Source of the DNA: Hofstenia miamia
Lineage: Eukaryota > Xenacoelomorpha > Acoela > Hofsteniidae
DNA length: 64,000 nt
Reading direction: 5' to 3'
Assembly: GCA_900660155.1 (NCBI GenBank)
Contig: CABFPE010000050.1
Location: forward strand, 1,785,837-1,849,836
Below the pieces are notes generated by a model. It was not told where the DNA came from, ran no database searches, and saw only the letters and a list, made by a program, of their open reading frames with translations. The position numbers and the translations under genes were made by a program. How positions within the stretch are numbered: position 1 is the first letter of the stretch; each line of letters opens with the position of its first letter. Below, in pieces: positions 48,901 to 57,200 of the stretch.

Positions 48901-51544
48901 TTGGAAGAAGTATCGGCGTGACATTTCCTCTCCAAGACCGCCATCGTAACGCATTATATAGTCATACATATCTCCACCATCACCTAATTCCTAAATAAAT
49001 ATTAGATATAAATATTTAGAATTATAATTGGAAACCTGAATTAAATAAAGTTTGGAAGCAGTATCAATTACTTCATACAGACGAACAATATTTGAATGCT
49101 GCACTAATTTCATACATCTTACTTCTTGGTAGAGGTGTTCTCTTGATATAACATCTAATTTGCTTTTGTCAATAACCTTAACGGCAACCTTTTCGCCAGT
49201 GAAATTGTGTTGTGCCAACTTTACAATTGCAAAGTGACCACGACCCAGAGTTTCCTAGAAATAATAAATCCATTTTCAAGTATTTATACAGATTATTTCT
49301 ACGCCTTCTGTTGATGCTAATATTAATAATTTTTTTATAAAATTTGCTGGACTTTCAAAAACACTTCCATTATATGAGCTTAGAAAGTTAATAAGAATTT
49401 TCGAGGGATATATAAATATCTCTAAACCAGTTAAAGTTACTAATTTTTTCACTTAAATTTTTCTTAGAATACATAATACTCCAACATTTTAAACAAAACT
49501 ATAAAATTGAAAAATAATTCACAATTTTGCAAAAATGAATATGTAGAACGTTTGGTGTAATAAGCACATTCGATATGTTAAGAATTTTGTACTAGTTGAA
49601 AGCAATTTTAATAATATAATCGTGATTAAATTGATTGATGTAATACGTTTCAAACGGTTTAAAAACATTTAAAGGCTAAGTGTAAATATTGTTTTCAAAA
49701 GAAGTGTTTAACTTTGTAACATTATTTTTAGCAATTTATCCGATATTTTTTATCAGTACCTGCCTTATTTTCCCAGCTTTAATCTAAATCTAATTTATGA
49801 TTGCAGTCAGTAATTGTACTTAACAAAGAAATGCTTGAAAAAATCTCCCACCCTTTTGGGGCATAGATAAATTTAGGTGACAAACTGAAATAAGTCATAT
49901 AGCAGTCACAGAGTAGTTCTAGATATATCTGGAGTATCTATTATCTGCAGGGCTGCAGTGGAGGGGGGACGCGGGAGGACGGCGTCCCTCCACCTCAAAA
50001 TAAAATTTCTAAAGAGGGGACGCTGTCTATACACCTACCTCATATACAATGCAATGTGCATGATGAGGTTGGGCACATAAGTCAACAAACCAAAATGGCA
50101 GAACATACACAACTTTGTATTTTCATAGACTGTCACTAACCAGGAGTTATACTACATGCATATGCATGGTATGTAAATTATATAGTTGCATGCACCAGTA
50201 TTACATGTATTATGTATGATGCCCAGTACTGCACAATCTGGCCACTTGACTTAAAATACGCAGGGGGACTCTCATTGTTTCATGCTTGATGTATGCTGTT
50301 TGGTTTACACCTTTGTTGGTCTGGCTGTCTGGTGTTGTCAGGTTTTAATTAACCAGCAATTTTGCTGCAATACTGACATGGAACAAGGGAACAAAGAAAT
50401 GTGAATTTCCACATTCCCGCCACTACTGTGAGAAAAAGAAAACTATCCTAATGACGATGTAAATTTTCATAAAAATTCGATCAAATATTCTTTATATTTA
50501 TACACAAAAACTTCTTTAACAAAGCGTATATATTATCATATACAGTTTAGTTAGGTTTTAGACGTTACTATATCAAAACCGTAGAGTAGCCGTGGTGGTT
50601 CCCAGAAAGTTGGGCCGAAGACGAGATGCTTTGATGTCAGAAAATGTCAATACTTGCAAGACATGTGCAAGGGCTACCGGCGATAATTGGGTGCAATGTT
50701 TAAAATATATTCGTTGTTATAATAATACGAGTAAAACACATTGAGTAATCGAAATTAATATATTTATATTTTTACAAAATGTATTTGGATATTTCACTTA
50801 AGGTAAGGACTTGATTTAAAATAAACATGCACAGATTTACAAAAATATACTTTTAGATCTTGTAATTTTTTTAATAACTGTTAATTATTTATGGATTTCA
50901 AGTTTTCTTTGCTAATATTCTTAAATATATACCGCGTGCTATCGCGTGTTACCGCGTGCTACGAATTTGGTTAATTATGTAAAGTTATCAGTCTATATCT
51001 ATTATTTTCTGAACTATTTATTCCTGTTATTGCATTTCTCATCGTTTTTTTTACCCTTGATTAGTGTTTATTTTGTCCGCGTGCTCCGCGTATTCGGCGT
51101 GCACCCTATTCTATACCTTCGCCAATTAAAGCTACAAATTAGTTGCCTGAGATATGTCATACTGTCTGGCAATGACAATTTTGTAAGTGATGAAGATACT
51201 TAAGAAATAAACAACAGTAACATTGAAATTAGTTCACATGAAACCAACGAGACGCATTCTAGGAATCATAAAAAAATGACTTCTCTATAGAAATCAGTGA
51301 TAATTTCCAAGATTCCAATAAAAAGTTAGGTATAGTATACAAAAGTATCTTAGAATTTCAAAGAAATTCAACAATAACAATATTATATACCCCTACAAAA
51401 CATGCATCTTGTATATGCATATAATAGTTGTCTTACAAGGACCTCCAACAAAATTAAAATTTAATGTTAATTTACCTGTAAATCATACAATCCAGCAATT
51501 TGACTATCGCGCCGGTGCCGTACAAGGTCTTTAAAACTATCCAT
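9336..51544 (-). CDS. SNRK: SNRK, SNF-related serine/threonine kinase, 11 coding exons
   Basis: AMPK-family kinase, activated in other animals by LKB1. Joined exons: 51544-51476, 49254-49036, 48990-48678, 48152-48011, 47967-47764, 47650-47492, 47342-47287, 43161-42991, 32347-32092, 12323-11845 and 9523-9336. All junctions are GT-AG, the phases agree (0,0,1,2,2,2,1,1,2,1), and the total is 2,256 nt or 751 residues plus stop. Domains: kinase about 21-275, with glycine loop GRGHFAIV, catalytic K49, HRDLKPEN (141-148), DFGFSN (162-167), and activation-loop T177 in [14 protein letters not shown], equivalent to human T173. A UBA-like domain lies at about 295-335. An acidic and basic disordered tail follows ([20 protein letters not shown]). 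The C-terminus is FCCKLL, ending like the human CCHVI. The first in-frame ATG fits the human N-terminus, ending IAGLYDL just before TLGRGHF. Confidence 0.95.
9524..11844. other. SNRK: SNRK intron 10
   Basis: About 2.3 kb of AT-rich DNA. It holds a CA-rich patch near 10,600-10,650 and scattered AAAAGCG-type words at about 9,770-9,850, 10,745-10,790 and 10,995-11,025, which may be degraded transposon ends. No coding signal. Confidence 0.6.
11845..12323 (-). CDS. SNRK: SNRK exon 10, Ser-rich tail
   Basis: Residues 531-689: [20 protein letters not shown] at the start, a Ser/Thr-rich middle ([17 protein letters not shown]), and DDDDPN at the end. The acceptor is ATTTAG and the donor GTATTT, phase 1. 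It is disordered and rich in possible phosphosites. Confidence 0.9.
12628..12661. repeat. (AT)n microsatellite
   Basis: An uninterrupted AT dinucleotide run of about 34 bp in SNRK intron 9. Confidence 0.9.
13032..14595 (+). mobile_element. piggyBac element B, short and decayed, with both ends
   Basis: TTAA lies at 13032-13035 and 14592-14595. The left end is TCCTAATTGAGGC, a 3-bp spacer, then the perfect palindrome TGTCTACATATGTAGACA (13052-13069). The right end, read inward, is CCCTAATTGGAGC, a longer spacer, then TGTCTACCAGTGTAGACA (14549-14532). Distances from element end to inner repeat are 16 and 42 bp, close to the 16 and 44 of the Trichoplusia ni element. The element is 1,556 bp, short for the family, and encodes only the later part of a transposase. 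Confidence 0.88.
13119..14109 (+). pseudogene. piggyBac B transposase remnant
   Basis: Pieces in several frames. First, [12 protein letters not shown] and [15 protein letters not shown], carrying the first catalytic Asp. Then a middle part near 13,459-13,716 with GTITVNQR and [12 protein letters not shown]. Then, from 13,722, [16 protein letters not shown] (the third-Asp region) and a Cys-rich tail with CREKHCWKS and CSACHFL. Stops and frame changes separate the pieces, for example the TGA after 13,325 and the TAG at 13,714-13,716, and the second catalytic Asp region is not seen. The N-terminal third is absent. It is not functional. Confidence 0.85.
14600..16005 (-). mobile_element. 5'-truncated LINE, reverse transcriptase remnant
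   Basis: Minus-strand pieces in order: [20 protein letters not shown] with [11 protein letters not shown] and AFDTL (16005-15658); [15 protein letters not shown] with [19 protein letters not shown] and the YADD catalytic box (15636-15301); then [19 protein letters not shown] (15340-15113). Further similarity, [16 protein letters not shown], reaches about 14,870. This is a non-LTR retrotransposon reverse transcriptase of the Jockey or CR1 type; the clade is uncertain. No endonuclease is seen upstream, and the frames are broken. Confidence 0.85.
17386..17535. repeat. 150-bp hairpin-forming inverted repeat
   Basis: ATGCTGTTC (17386-17394) pairs with GAACAGCAT (17527-17535). Inside it CGTTGCACAATG (from 17395) pairs with CATTGTGCAACG (to 17486), and partial pairing extends inward. 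The loop is about 40 nt. It lies in SNRK intron 9. It could be a pre-miRNA-like hairpin or a small foldback transposon remnant. Confidence 0.5.
17759..18141. mobile_element. hAT-type MITE, 367 bp, with 8-bp target duplication
   Basis: The element spans 17767-18133. Its ends are CAGATTTGTAACCGGGC (left) and CAGAGTTGTAACCGGGC (right, reverse complement), 16 of 17 identical and matching the hAT end pattern YARNG. The flanks are GCTCGTGC and GTTCGTGC, an 8-bp target-site duplication with one difference. The interior is rich in GGGCC words and has no coding capacity. Confidence 0.85.
18240..18560 (+). other. Unidentified degraded coding-like patch
   Basis: Begins [20 protein letters not shown] and then breaks, with a later stretch [20 protein letters not shown]. 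The acidic Ser-rich start resembles the N-termini of many transposases, but I cannot assign a family. Confidence 0.25.
19787..19843. repeat. (AT)n microsatellite, 57 bp
   Basis: A pure AT dinucleotide run inside piggyBac C, upstream of its transposase remnant. It is the longest simple repeat in the window. Confidence 0.92.
21205..23002. mobile_element. hAT-type insertion inside piggyBac C, 1,782 bp
   Basis: The element spans 21213-22994. Its left end is CAAGGTGTCCGTAATAACAG and its right end (reverse complement) CAAAGTGTACATAATAACAG. Similarity continues through GTCAT.ACAA, giving 26 of 30 identical positions. Both ends fit YARNG. The flanks TGTTGATG and GGTTGATG form an 8-bp duplication (7 of 8) of the host transposase sequence. 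No transposase is recognised inside, so it is probably non-autonomous. It carries a smaller MITE at 21793-22136. Confidence 0.82.
21785..22144. mobile_element. Small hAT-type MITE nested inside the hAT-type insertion, 344 bp
   Basis: The element spans 21793-22136, with diverged ends beginning CAGAGATAGGTACGG and CAGACATGGACACGG (13 of the first 19 positions match). The flanks are TGCATGAG and TGAATGAG (7 of 8). Like the MITE at 17,767, it carries repeated GGCCCG words and GGCCCGTGTTGGAATTTTTG near the left end, so the two are probably related. Confidence 0.6.
23730..24800. other. Intron sequence without recognised features
   Basis: AT-rich SNRK intron DNA. The open frames near 24,012-24,346 are on opposite strands of the same bases and show no recognisable motif. 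Confidence 0.5.
25063..25299. mobile_element. MITE-like segment with GCGGCTTTA ends
   Basis: GCGGCTTTA at 25069-25077 recurs in reverse complement at 25085+200 (25285-25293). The context is CAAGGAGCGGCTTTA on the left and TTTGGCGCGGCTTTA on the right. A TTTAACA-like word flanks both sides, but the exact boundaries and duplication are ambiguous. A related end, GAGCGGCTTTAG, occurs at about 30,700-30,715. Confidence 0.4.
27186..28134. repeat. 474-bp direct duplication around a single N, likely assembly artefact
   Basis: 27186-27659 and 27661-28134 are the same sequence, with one difference noticed (AAATCTG against AAATTTG). A single N at 27660 separates them. Such a pattern usually comes from a gap join where overlapping contig ends were not merged. 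Confidence 0.9.
32092..32347 (-). CDS. SNRK: SNRK exon 9, acidic and arginine-rich region
   Basis: Residues 445-529, including [20 protein letters not shown] and [15 protein letters not shown]. These parallel human SAPVLNQIFEEGESDDEFD and HKRYHRRKSQGRGSS. The acceptor is TTTTTTTAG and the donor GTATTC, phase 2. Confidence 0.9.
34180..34960 (+). pseudogene. Decayed mariner transposase
   Basis: Conceptual pieces read [25 protein letters not shown], then [10 protein letters not shown]. This parallels the mariner N-terminal helix-turn-helix segment (WF.RF..GDF.LED, GRP, ..LAEELGV). Further pieces are LLTEDKKW (the catalytic TGDEKW region, degraded) and [13 protein letters not shown]. Near 34,770 comes a PSDNQL piece matching PSDYHLF. 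Several stops and frame changes are present, including TAA at about 34,370 and TGA at about 34,459. I did not find terminal repeats. It lies in SNRK intron 8. Confidence 0.7.
35793..36310. repeat. Foldback-like set of TNTGTCG...CGGAAA motifs
   Basis: Related words occur at 35,795 (AAGTCGGACGGAAAATTAAT), 35,952 (TATGTCGTACAGACCGG) and 36,146 (TATGTCGAACGAAAAAAGTT) on the plus strand. Another lies on the minus strand at about 36,303 (TATGTCGGCCGGAAATTGGG). First and last are inverted relative to one another, suggesting a MITE or foldback element with repeated subterminal motifs. Confidence 0.4.
36700..36974. repeat. Diverged direct repeats flanking an N gap, then (AT)n
   Basis: The roughly 97 bp before the 59-base N gap (36,797-36,855) and the roughly 90 bp after it share the start TTTCTCAACTCATCGTTGCT and the end GGTAGCCGTCTG. 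They differ by roughly one base in ten. An (AT)n run follows at 36,944-36,974. The gap probably hides more units of an array. Confidence 0.7.
42991..43161 (-). CDS. SNRK: SNRK exon 8, disordered linker
   Basis: Residues 388-444: [20 protein letters not shown], then a Glu/Lys-rich stretch ending KTEQLEN. The acceptor is TTTTTTAG and the donor is a strong GTAAGTAAG, phase 1. Confidence 0.88.
43162..47286. other. SNRK: SNRK intron 7
   Basis: 4.1 kb. It holds a coding-like patch at 45,742-45,891 (listed separately). There is also a possible decayed transposon near 44,040-44,780, whose minus-strand start TACAGGGTGAAACATCC resembles mariner-type ends. Unassigned frames run at 44,278-44,487 (minus) and 44,803-45,135 (plus). 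Confidence 0.55.
45742..45891 (+). other. Coding-like patch of unknown origin in SNRK intron 7
   Basis: A plus-strand frame of about 50 codons reads [20 protein letters not shown], then [17 protein letters not shown], ending at a TGA at 45,889-45,891. Base composition is clearly more GC-rich than the surroundings. It could be the last exon of a nested gene, a processed fragment, or chance. The opposite strand also has an open, hydrophobic frame ending before a possible donor. I do not recognise either. Confidence 0.25.
47287..47342 (-). CDS. SNRK: SNRK exon 7, 56-nt linker exon
   Basis: Encodes [18 protein letters not shown]. There is little similarity to rely on, but the acceptor (AATTTAG), donor (GTATGC) and both phases fit exons 6 and 8 exactly. 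Confidence 0.8.
47492..47650 (-). CDS. SNRK: SNRK exon 6, UBA-like domain end
   Basis: Residues 316-368: [20 protein letters not shown], matching human YNHITATYFLLAER, then a basic linker. The acceptor is GCTTAG and the donor GTTAGT, phase 2. Confidence 0.92.
47764..47967 (-). CDS. SNRK: SNRK exon 5, end of kinase and start of UBA-like domain
   Basis: Residues 248-315: [19 protein letters not shown], then HRWL (end of the kinase fold), then [20 protein letters not shown] (start of the UBA-like domain). It is separated from exon 4 by a 43-nt intron. The donor is GTATGT, phase 2. Confidence 0.93.
48011..48152 (-). CDS. SNRK: SNRK exon 4, kinase C-lobe
   Basis: Completes D201 and reads [18 protein letters not shown], then [15 protein letters not shown], ending in DDCV. 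The acceptor is TTTTAG. The donor GTATTT is chosen over the nearby GTGAAG because it keeps phase 2 and aligns with human CKDLI. Confidence 0.9.
48678..48990 (-). CDS. SNRK: SNRK exon 3, catalytic loop and activation loop
   Basis: Residues 97-200, starting [13 protein letters not shown], with [14 protein letters not shown] and the activation-loop threonine in [14 protein letters not shown], ending YDAPAV. The intron separating it from exon 2 is only 45 nt. The donor GTAAGT follows in phase 1. Confidence 0.97.
49036..49254 (-). CDS. SNRK: SNRK exon 2, kinase N-lobe
   Basis: Residues 24-96: [20 protein letters not shown] (glycine loop), VAVKVIDK with catalytic K49, then [19 protein letters not shown]. 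The acceptor TTCTAG precedes 49254 and the donor GTTTCC follows 49036, both phase 0. Confidence 0.96.
49255..51475. other. SNRK: SNRK intron 1 region
   Basis: 2.2 kb. Near 49,955 it contains CAGGGCTGCAGTGGAGGGG, which looks like one end of a hAT-type element, but no matching partner was found. Near 50,640-50,690 a short frame ([17 protein letters not shown]) looks vaguely PHD-like. A 10-bp repeat CGCGTGYTAY lies at 50,931-50,963. Confidence 0.45.
50931..50963. repeat. 10-bp tandem repeat, 3 copies
   Basis: ACCGCGTGCT, ATCGCGTGTT and ACCGCGTGCT follow in tandem. A similar GC-rich word cluster (CCGCGTGCTCCGCGTATTCG) occurs about 140 bp downstream. Confidence 0.7.
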
Positions 51545-51571
51545 TAAATTTATGTCAAGCCTGCTCTAAGG
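51476..51571 (-). CDS. SNRK: SNRK exon 1 (coding 51544-51476) with short 5' UTR
   Basis: Encodes residues 1-23, beginning [10 protein letters not shown] and ending IAGLYDLQ, followed by the donor GTAAAT (phase 0). A pyrimidine-rich stretch ending CTAG just upstream suggests a 3' splice site, with this exon starting at 51571 and an untranslated exon further upstream that was not located. Confidence 0.85.
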
Positions 51572-52176
51572 CTAGAAAAAAATATATATCTGCTACAGAT
51601 ATTTCATTGTCTAAAACAAATTAAAACATTAAAATCAAAATTCCTTAAAAAATATTCGTTACAAGAAACTTGTGTCTCAATAATCTAATGGGCAATAGCA
51701 AGACTATAAAGCTATATTTCAATAAACTGAATTCAAGTCATAATATCATTATTGATGTGCAAATAATAAATTTGAGCAAAAATGTATTTTTTATAGTTTA
51801 GCATTAATTCTATATGTAATTATTTGCATAGACTTTTAGTTGAGCAACAAGCAATTTGGTTTGCATTGTGCTTAAGTTATAATTTACACCCAAAATATTA
51901 TAAGTTGACATTTGAGAATTTTCTTTGTAAATTGACACAAATTTAGAAACATCAAGGAATGCGAGACTTTAATATTTTGGTCTCATGGGCAAAAAATAAG
52001 GATTGAATTGAGAATGTTATTGGTCTCAATTACAATTTGAAAAGATAATCAATTTTGGACTCAAAAAGCCTTTAGTCTTAGTGTCTCTAATAAAAAAATC
52101 TCATTTCTGAACTCAAAAATAAAATTTTCATCTCAGTTTCATTTCAAATTATCTAATCCACATATTGTATTAACAA

Positions 52177-52923
52177 CCCAGATAACAATTTTGGGTGTTT
52201 TTATGCTGTTTATAGTTGTTTCATAATTTTGGTTGTTGCAGCAACCACTAACATCATAATAACAACTTTAGTAATAAATAATCTGTGATCAGATGCTTGC
52301 AAAAAAACTCACTTTGTTATTTTTATTACTAGATCCTTTTATAAAAAAAGGATTTGCAAAACCTTTTTTGAAATTTTTAATTTTTGAAAAATTCTAATAT
52401 ACCAGATAAGTGAATTTTCAAAATAATTTATTCATGAATATTTGCAGACCTTGATATTGAATGTTAAACAAAATAAGTTACAATTGTACAGGAGAGATTT
52501 TTTACAACTTAAGAAAGTACTATTTCAAAATTGTGCTTAATTTTAGATTTTTAAAATTTTGTTAAATTTGGCAGATTTTTATGCTTATTGTTATCATTTA
52601 TATACAAGACATTCATTTAAATCTTTAACAAATGTTTGTACTGAATATGCTTGACAGCAATGTTTGAACAGCTGTTGTATATAAAATTAATGCTAAAACA
52701 AGCATGTGACAAAATAAAACAATGTTGTTATGACCTCAAAATATTGTAGTTTCATTCATAAAAAACAACCAAAAAGCAACCTAATGTGATGTTGTTGAAA
52801 CAAAATTGATTTGACCATTGAAATGGTACCATTTCAACATTAAAACAACATTGTTTCTGGCACATTAAACAACCACATAACAACCCAAAACAATGTTGTT
52901 TAGCCCTTAAATTGTTATCTGGG
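52177..52923. mobile_element. 747-bp foldback or MITE with CCCAGATAACAATTT ends
   Basis: A perfect 15-bp inverted repeat lies at 52177-52191 and 52909-52923. The interior is rich in AACAAC and GTTGTT words on both sides, so the two halves can partly pair. It includes a perfect 20-bp palindrome at 52818-52837, centred on GGTACC. No coding capacity and no clear target-site duplication. Superfamily unknown. Confidence 0.65.
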
Positions 52924-54014
52924 ATCATGTTCCAAAAATACCACATATCCATGTAATAGACATACCTTTAGTGCTAATTTGAGCTGTGTATCCAAGCAGT
53001 GGATGCATGTAATAGACTTTGCAATGCAATTTAAATGTGTGGCCTGCTGTGAAGGAATTATGAGAGATTGTTTGGCTATTGCAAGCAATTTGCTAGCTAT
53101 ATATCTGTGTACATCATATTTTTAGGTAAAAAATTAACCAGAAAAAATAATGACAACTTTTTGTATTGGAAAGAGTACTTGTTTTGCAATTATGACATTG
53201 AAGAAATACATTCCATGTTTTCATTATCAAGTTTTTCTAATTCATTCAAGCAAGACATTTTTAATGTATAATGTGTAAAATACATTGTTCATATAAAATG
53301 ACCCTGGAAATCTTATTTGTCTCAGTTTGAATTTCAATTAAAATTTGATTAAGCAAAATATTTTGATAAGATTACATAAAGTTAGTTATTTGTTAAAATT
53401 AAATTCTTTTGATTTGGAAATTGTATCAAATAAAACTTAACTGTTAACTGTTTGATAAGTGGTCAAGAAAAAAAAAGTTTAGTTCTGTCCTGGCAGAAGA
53501 TTTAAACATGCAAGCCACTCATTTGGCATAGTAAAGGTATTAAAAAGGTTGATGTTTGTGGAAAGTTTAAATTCAACATACTTGTTTCATTCACATGGAA
53601 AAACAAGAAAAGCTACAACAAAAATACTGAACTGAGAAAAAAAGCAAAATATGAAAAAGGACTGGAAAGTTGTATTAAAAAGCTCTCAACCAATTAATTC
53701 TGAATTAGTAAATATTAACCTATTAACCTACTTACTTTTTATGCTAAAGTGATTAGTTTGCTTTTAAATATTGTTAAACTTAATCAGTATTTCACTTAAA
53801 TGTAGCATTGGCATAAAATCTGCAATGCCTCTAGTTCCCTATCAAATGAGGATTTTGTGGTGAGCAAGTATTTGCAGTTGCTGCAATAAATTACTAACTC
53901 CACCTATCATTTAACCTGTTTTTAGTTAAAGCAAAAAGTGGCAGGAGATTGAGAAAGGGAAGAGTGAACATACTCAGCTGACCTGAAGCAGAAAACCTTT
54001 TAAAAAGAGTTATT

Positions 54015-54280
54015 GTGGTATCAGCATAGAAATCTGTGTTGATAAACACCAGAATTTGCCAATGTCTCAGTAATTAACAGCTTGACTCCAAAGCTAAACA
54101 AGCCTATCCCTACTAAAAGTTAAAAAGTTAAAGATAGCAAGGAGATCAAATAAGGGAAGGGTGCATGGCCACACTCAGCTGACCTGATACAGAGAACCTT
54201 AATAGAAAGAGTCACATTAGACAAGAGCCCTAAATTAAATAAAGAGAAAGAGAAGCCCTATAAGTTCTTGAGTATGGATA
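54015..54280. repeat. Probable LTR remnant, left copy
   Basis: Shares blocks such as TGATAAACACCAG, GGGAAGGGTGCATGGCCACAC and AGAACCTTAATAGAAAGAGT with 60,530-60,780, in the same orientation. A related, more diverged unit lies just upstream at about 53,925-54,010, so the repeat is partly tandem. Confidence 0.7.
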
Positions 54281-57200
54281 CCTGGACAGTTTTCTGCATC
54301 TATAAGATAAGGTAAAACAGAACAACTAACATTAGGATTGGGAGTATCCAATTGTTTGTTTATAAACAGCTTTTTCTCTGAAGATAGTTTAGATTCAGTA
54401 ATGTAACATGCAGTTCTGGTGGCAAAGTAGGGATGCAAAGTCTCAGAGCCAACATGTGAGCATTGCTGAGAGGCAGATCACTTTGAAGATGCAGAACTGA
54501 GGGGGAGCATGAGCAATGCCAATGTTTCTTAGATTGCTGTAATACCAATGGTTGTAACACTCTCTCCTCTACAATACTAGTTTCCAGTTTTTGTTTTGCA
54601 TAATGTTCAGTATCCATGTCAGACCCTTCTGTGAGATGGCTACCCAAGTTGTACCATGGGTACATGCTCAGCAAGGTTGAATAACCACTTGAAACACCTT
54701 TGCTTGCCATGCTGTAATATGAAGGGTTCAATGCTCCAACATGTGAATGTGTCTGTAGCAATTGGGTCATTGCTCCTAAACTATGTGTGTAGTTTTCACC
54801 AGCATCCAACCTGTATGATGGATGCAAGGATGGATTCCTAGTTTGGTGTCAGTGTTTGATTCTGCAACAATGATTGGAGGTATGAGGAGTGCTGCTCTCA
54901 CTGCCAAAATGTTTTGAAGGAGTTTGCTTCATTTCATTGAGGGATAAAAAGAATGTTAAGATTAAGATCCCATTCTGTGGGATTAATTGTGTTTTTTGTG
55001 TGCACTTTGCATTTAGGCAATGTGCAAATTTACAGATTGGGTATGTCAGGAAATGTCACCAGCTCATCAAACAAATCCTCATGAATGTCATCTAGGTCAG
55101 GCATTAGTGTAAAAGTGTTTTTATCATTATTTATGATTTGAAATTCATGCTTGTTATTGATTGTTGCATGTTCTATGTCCTTGATTGTTCTACATAATGA
55201 TTGGAAATTTCTTGTTGTACTGTTGTCTAATATGTAGTTGCTACAGTCTAAAACTTAAGTAATTGTATGTGGACCTGTCTAGGATGTAGCAAGTTTATGC
55301 ATTTCTTTTTCATCAGTAGTCTGTGCTAGTGTAAAAGAGTAAATTTTATCACCAACTTGATGTGGTTGGCCATATACATCCTTGTTATAATTGCATACTT
55401 GGCATTCTGAACTTTTCTTATTGAACATGCAAATGGTTTAGTGTATAGAATGGAGTTGCTGCATCAAATCTTTGATGTAATCATTTTTAGGCAGTGTTTT
55501 GTATTGTTTATACATCATTGCTAGTGGTGTATTAGCTTCATGACCATATGTCACTTTGAAAGGTGTAAGATCAATAGTGGAGTGGACACTAGTATTGTAA
55601 AACTATTCAATATAGGGAAGTATGTATCTCAAATATTTGCCTCTGATTCTGGAAGTAGCAATTTGAATTAGTTTAATATAAGTTTAATTTAGTCATCTAC
55701 TATGCCATTTTTTTGCTGATGGTATGGAGTGGCATGCTCATGTAGGATATCAAACTGTTGTAGTAGTTCTTGTGGAGAGAGCGTTCAAATTGTATTCCTC
55801 TGTCAGATAATAGTGTGGTCATAAGACCAAAATGGAGGATCCATATGTGTAGTATTGCTGTGGCAACAGTATGTACTGCTTGGTCAATGATGGGGACCAT
55901 GCAAGCATATTTGGTAAAGTTGTGAACTAATACAAGAATGTATTGAAAACCTTCATTATCTTTCAACAGTTGTTCCATATCTACATGGCCTATATCATTT
56001 GGACTAGCTGATGTTATTTTTTGAATGTTAGCATTTTTTTTTAGAAAATGTGCAGTCTTGGTTAGAATACAAGTGGTAAATTTGTCAATGACATTGGTAA
56101 TGATGGATCATACACCTATGCAGATGAACTGGGTGTGCAAGGTTCATTCTGTTTGGATAATACCATTGTGGCCTCTTTCATGGAATTTGTGAGGAACATC
56201 TTGTTTATATTATTCTTGTAATGTGATTTGATTGTGATATTTATCTGTGACAAAATGAAAACTGTTCACTGTTAATGCCCATTTATAATTATTGTAATAT
56301 TTATTGATTAAACTAGTTAATTGTGATTTCAGATTTTTTATTTTAATTATTATCTCTTTTAATTTGATGTCATTGTGTTGATGTTTAAGCATCCCTTGTT
56401 CATTAATCTTCTCTTTTAGATAGACTTGTAGTATCAGATGACCTTGTCTATCCATGTTAATGTCAGGCAAATTGTGGTATGCAGACTAGTAGATAAATGG
56501 AAAAAGAGCTTTTTGTTTCATTGGTTTGGTTTCATCACAATGTTATTGTGGCAATGCAGTTAAAAGATTGGCATTTGTGTGTTGTCTAACTTTATGATGA
56601 ACTATTGGGAAGTTGAAGTTGGTCAAACACTTGATCCAGCAAGCAATGATGTTGTATCAGTTGCTGGAGAATTTTTTCACCCAACCTATGACTGAGTTGT
56701 CAGTGTAGACAGCAGAGTGTGACTGGCCTAGCAGGAAATATCTGAATTTTTTTAGGCTTTCAATGAGGGCAAAATCTCAGCCTTTGTTGAGCCTTAGTTC
56801 AAATCTGCTGAGCAGAGTTTGTTGCTGAAGAATTGGATTGGTGTTTCTATTCCATTGATTATTTGAATTAATGCTGTGCTGATGGCTACAGAACTGGCAT
56901 CACAGTTGAGGATGAATTCCTTAGAAAAATCAGAGGTATTCAGACTAGGTAAGCATTTCAATTCTTATTTTAAATTGTCTAATTCTTGTTAGTGGTTCCA
57001 ATACCATTGAAACAGTGTTTTAGCTTTTAGTAGATTAGATATATTGATGGTTTTTTGGCAATATTTGGAATGAATATTTGGTAATAATTGAAAAAACCTA
57101 AAATTCCTTGTGTGTCTTTTTTGTTGTTAGGTGGCATAATTTTTTTGATTGTGTCATGTGTGTCTTCTTTAAGACTTATTTTTCCTTTTTCAATTGTTCT

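Noticed and set aside
49955-50330. Complete hAT-type element starting CAGGGCTGCAGTGG
   Set aside because: No matching right end or 8-bp duplication was found nearby.
50931-50963. CRISPR-like repeat
   Set aside because: Units of 10 bp with no spacers, in a eukaryotic intron.
54360-54827. 155-codon minus-strand frame beside the LTR-type fossil, considered as an envelope gene
   Set aside because: No envelope features such as a signal peptide, furin-type site or membrane anchor were evident, so it was not named separately.
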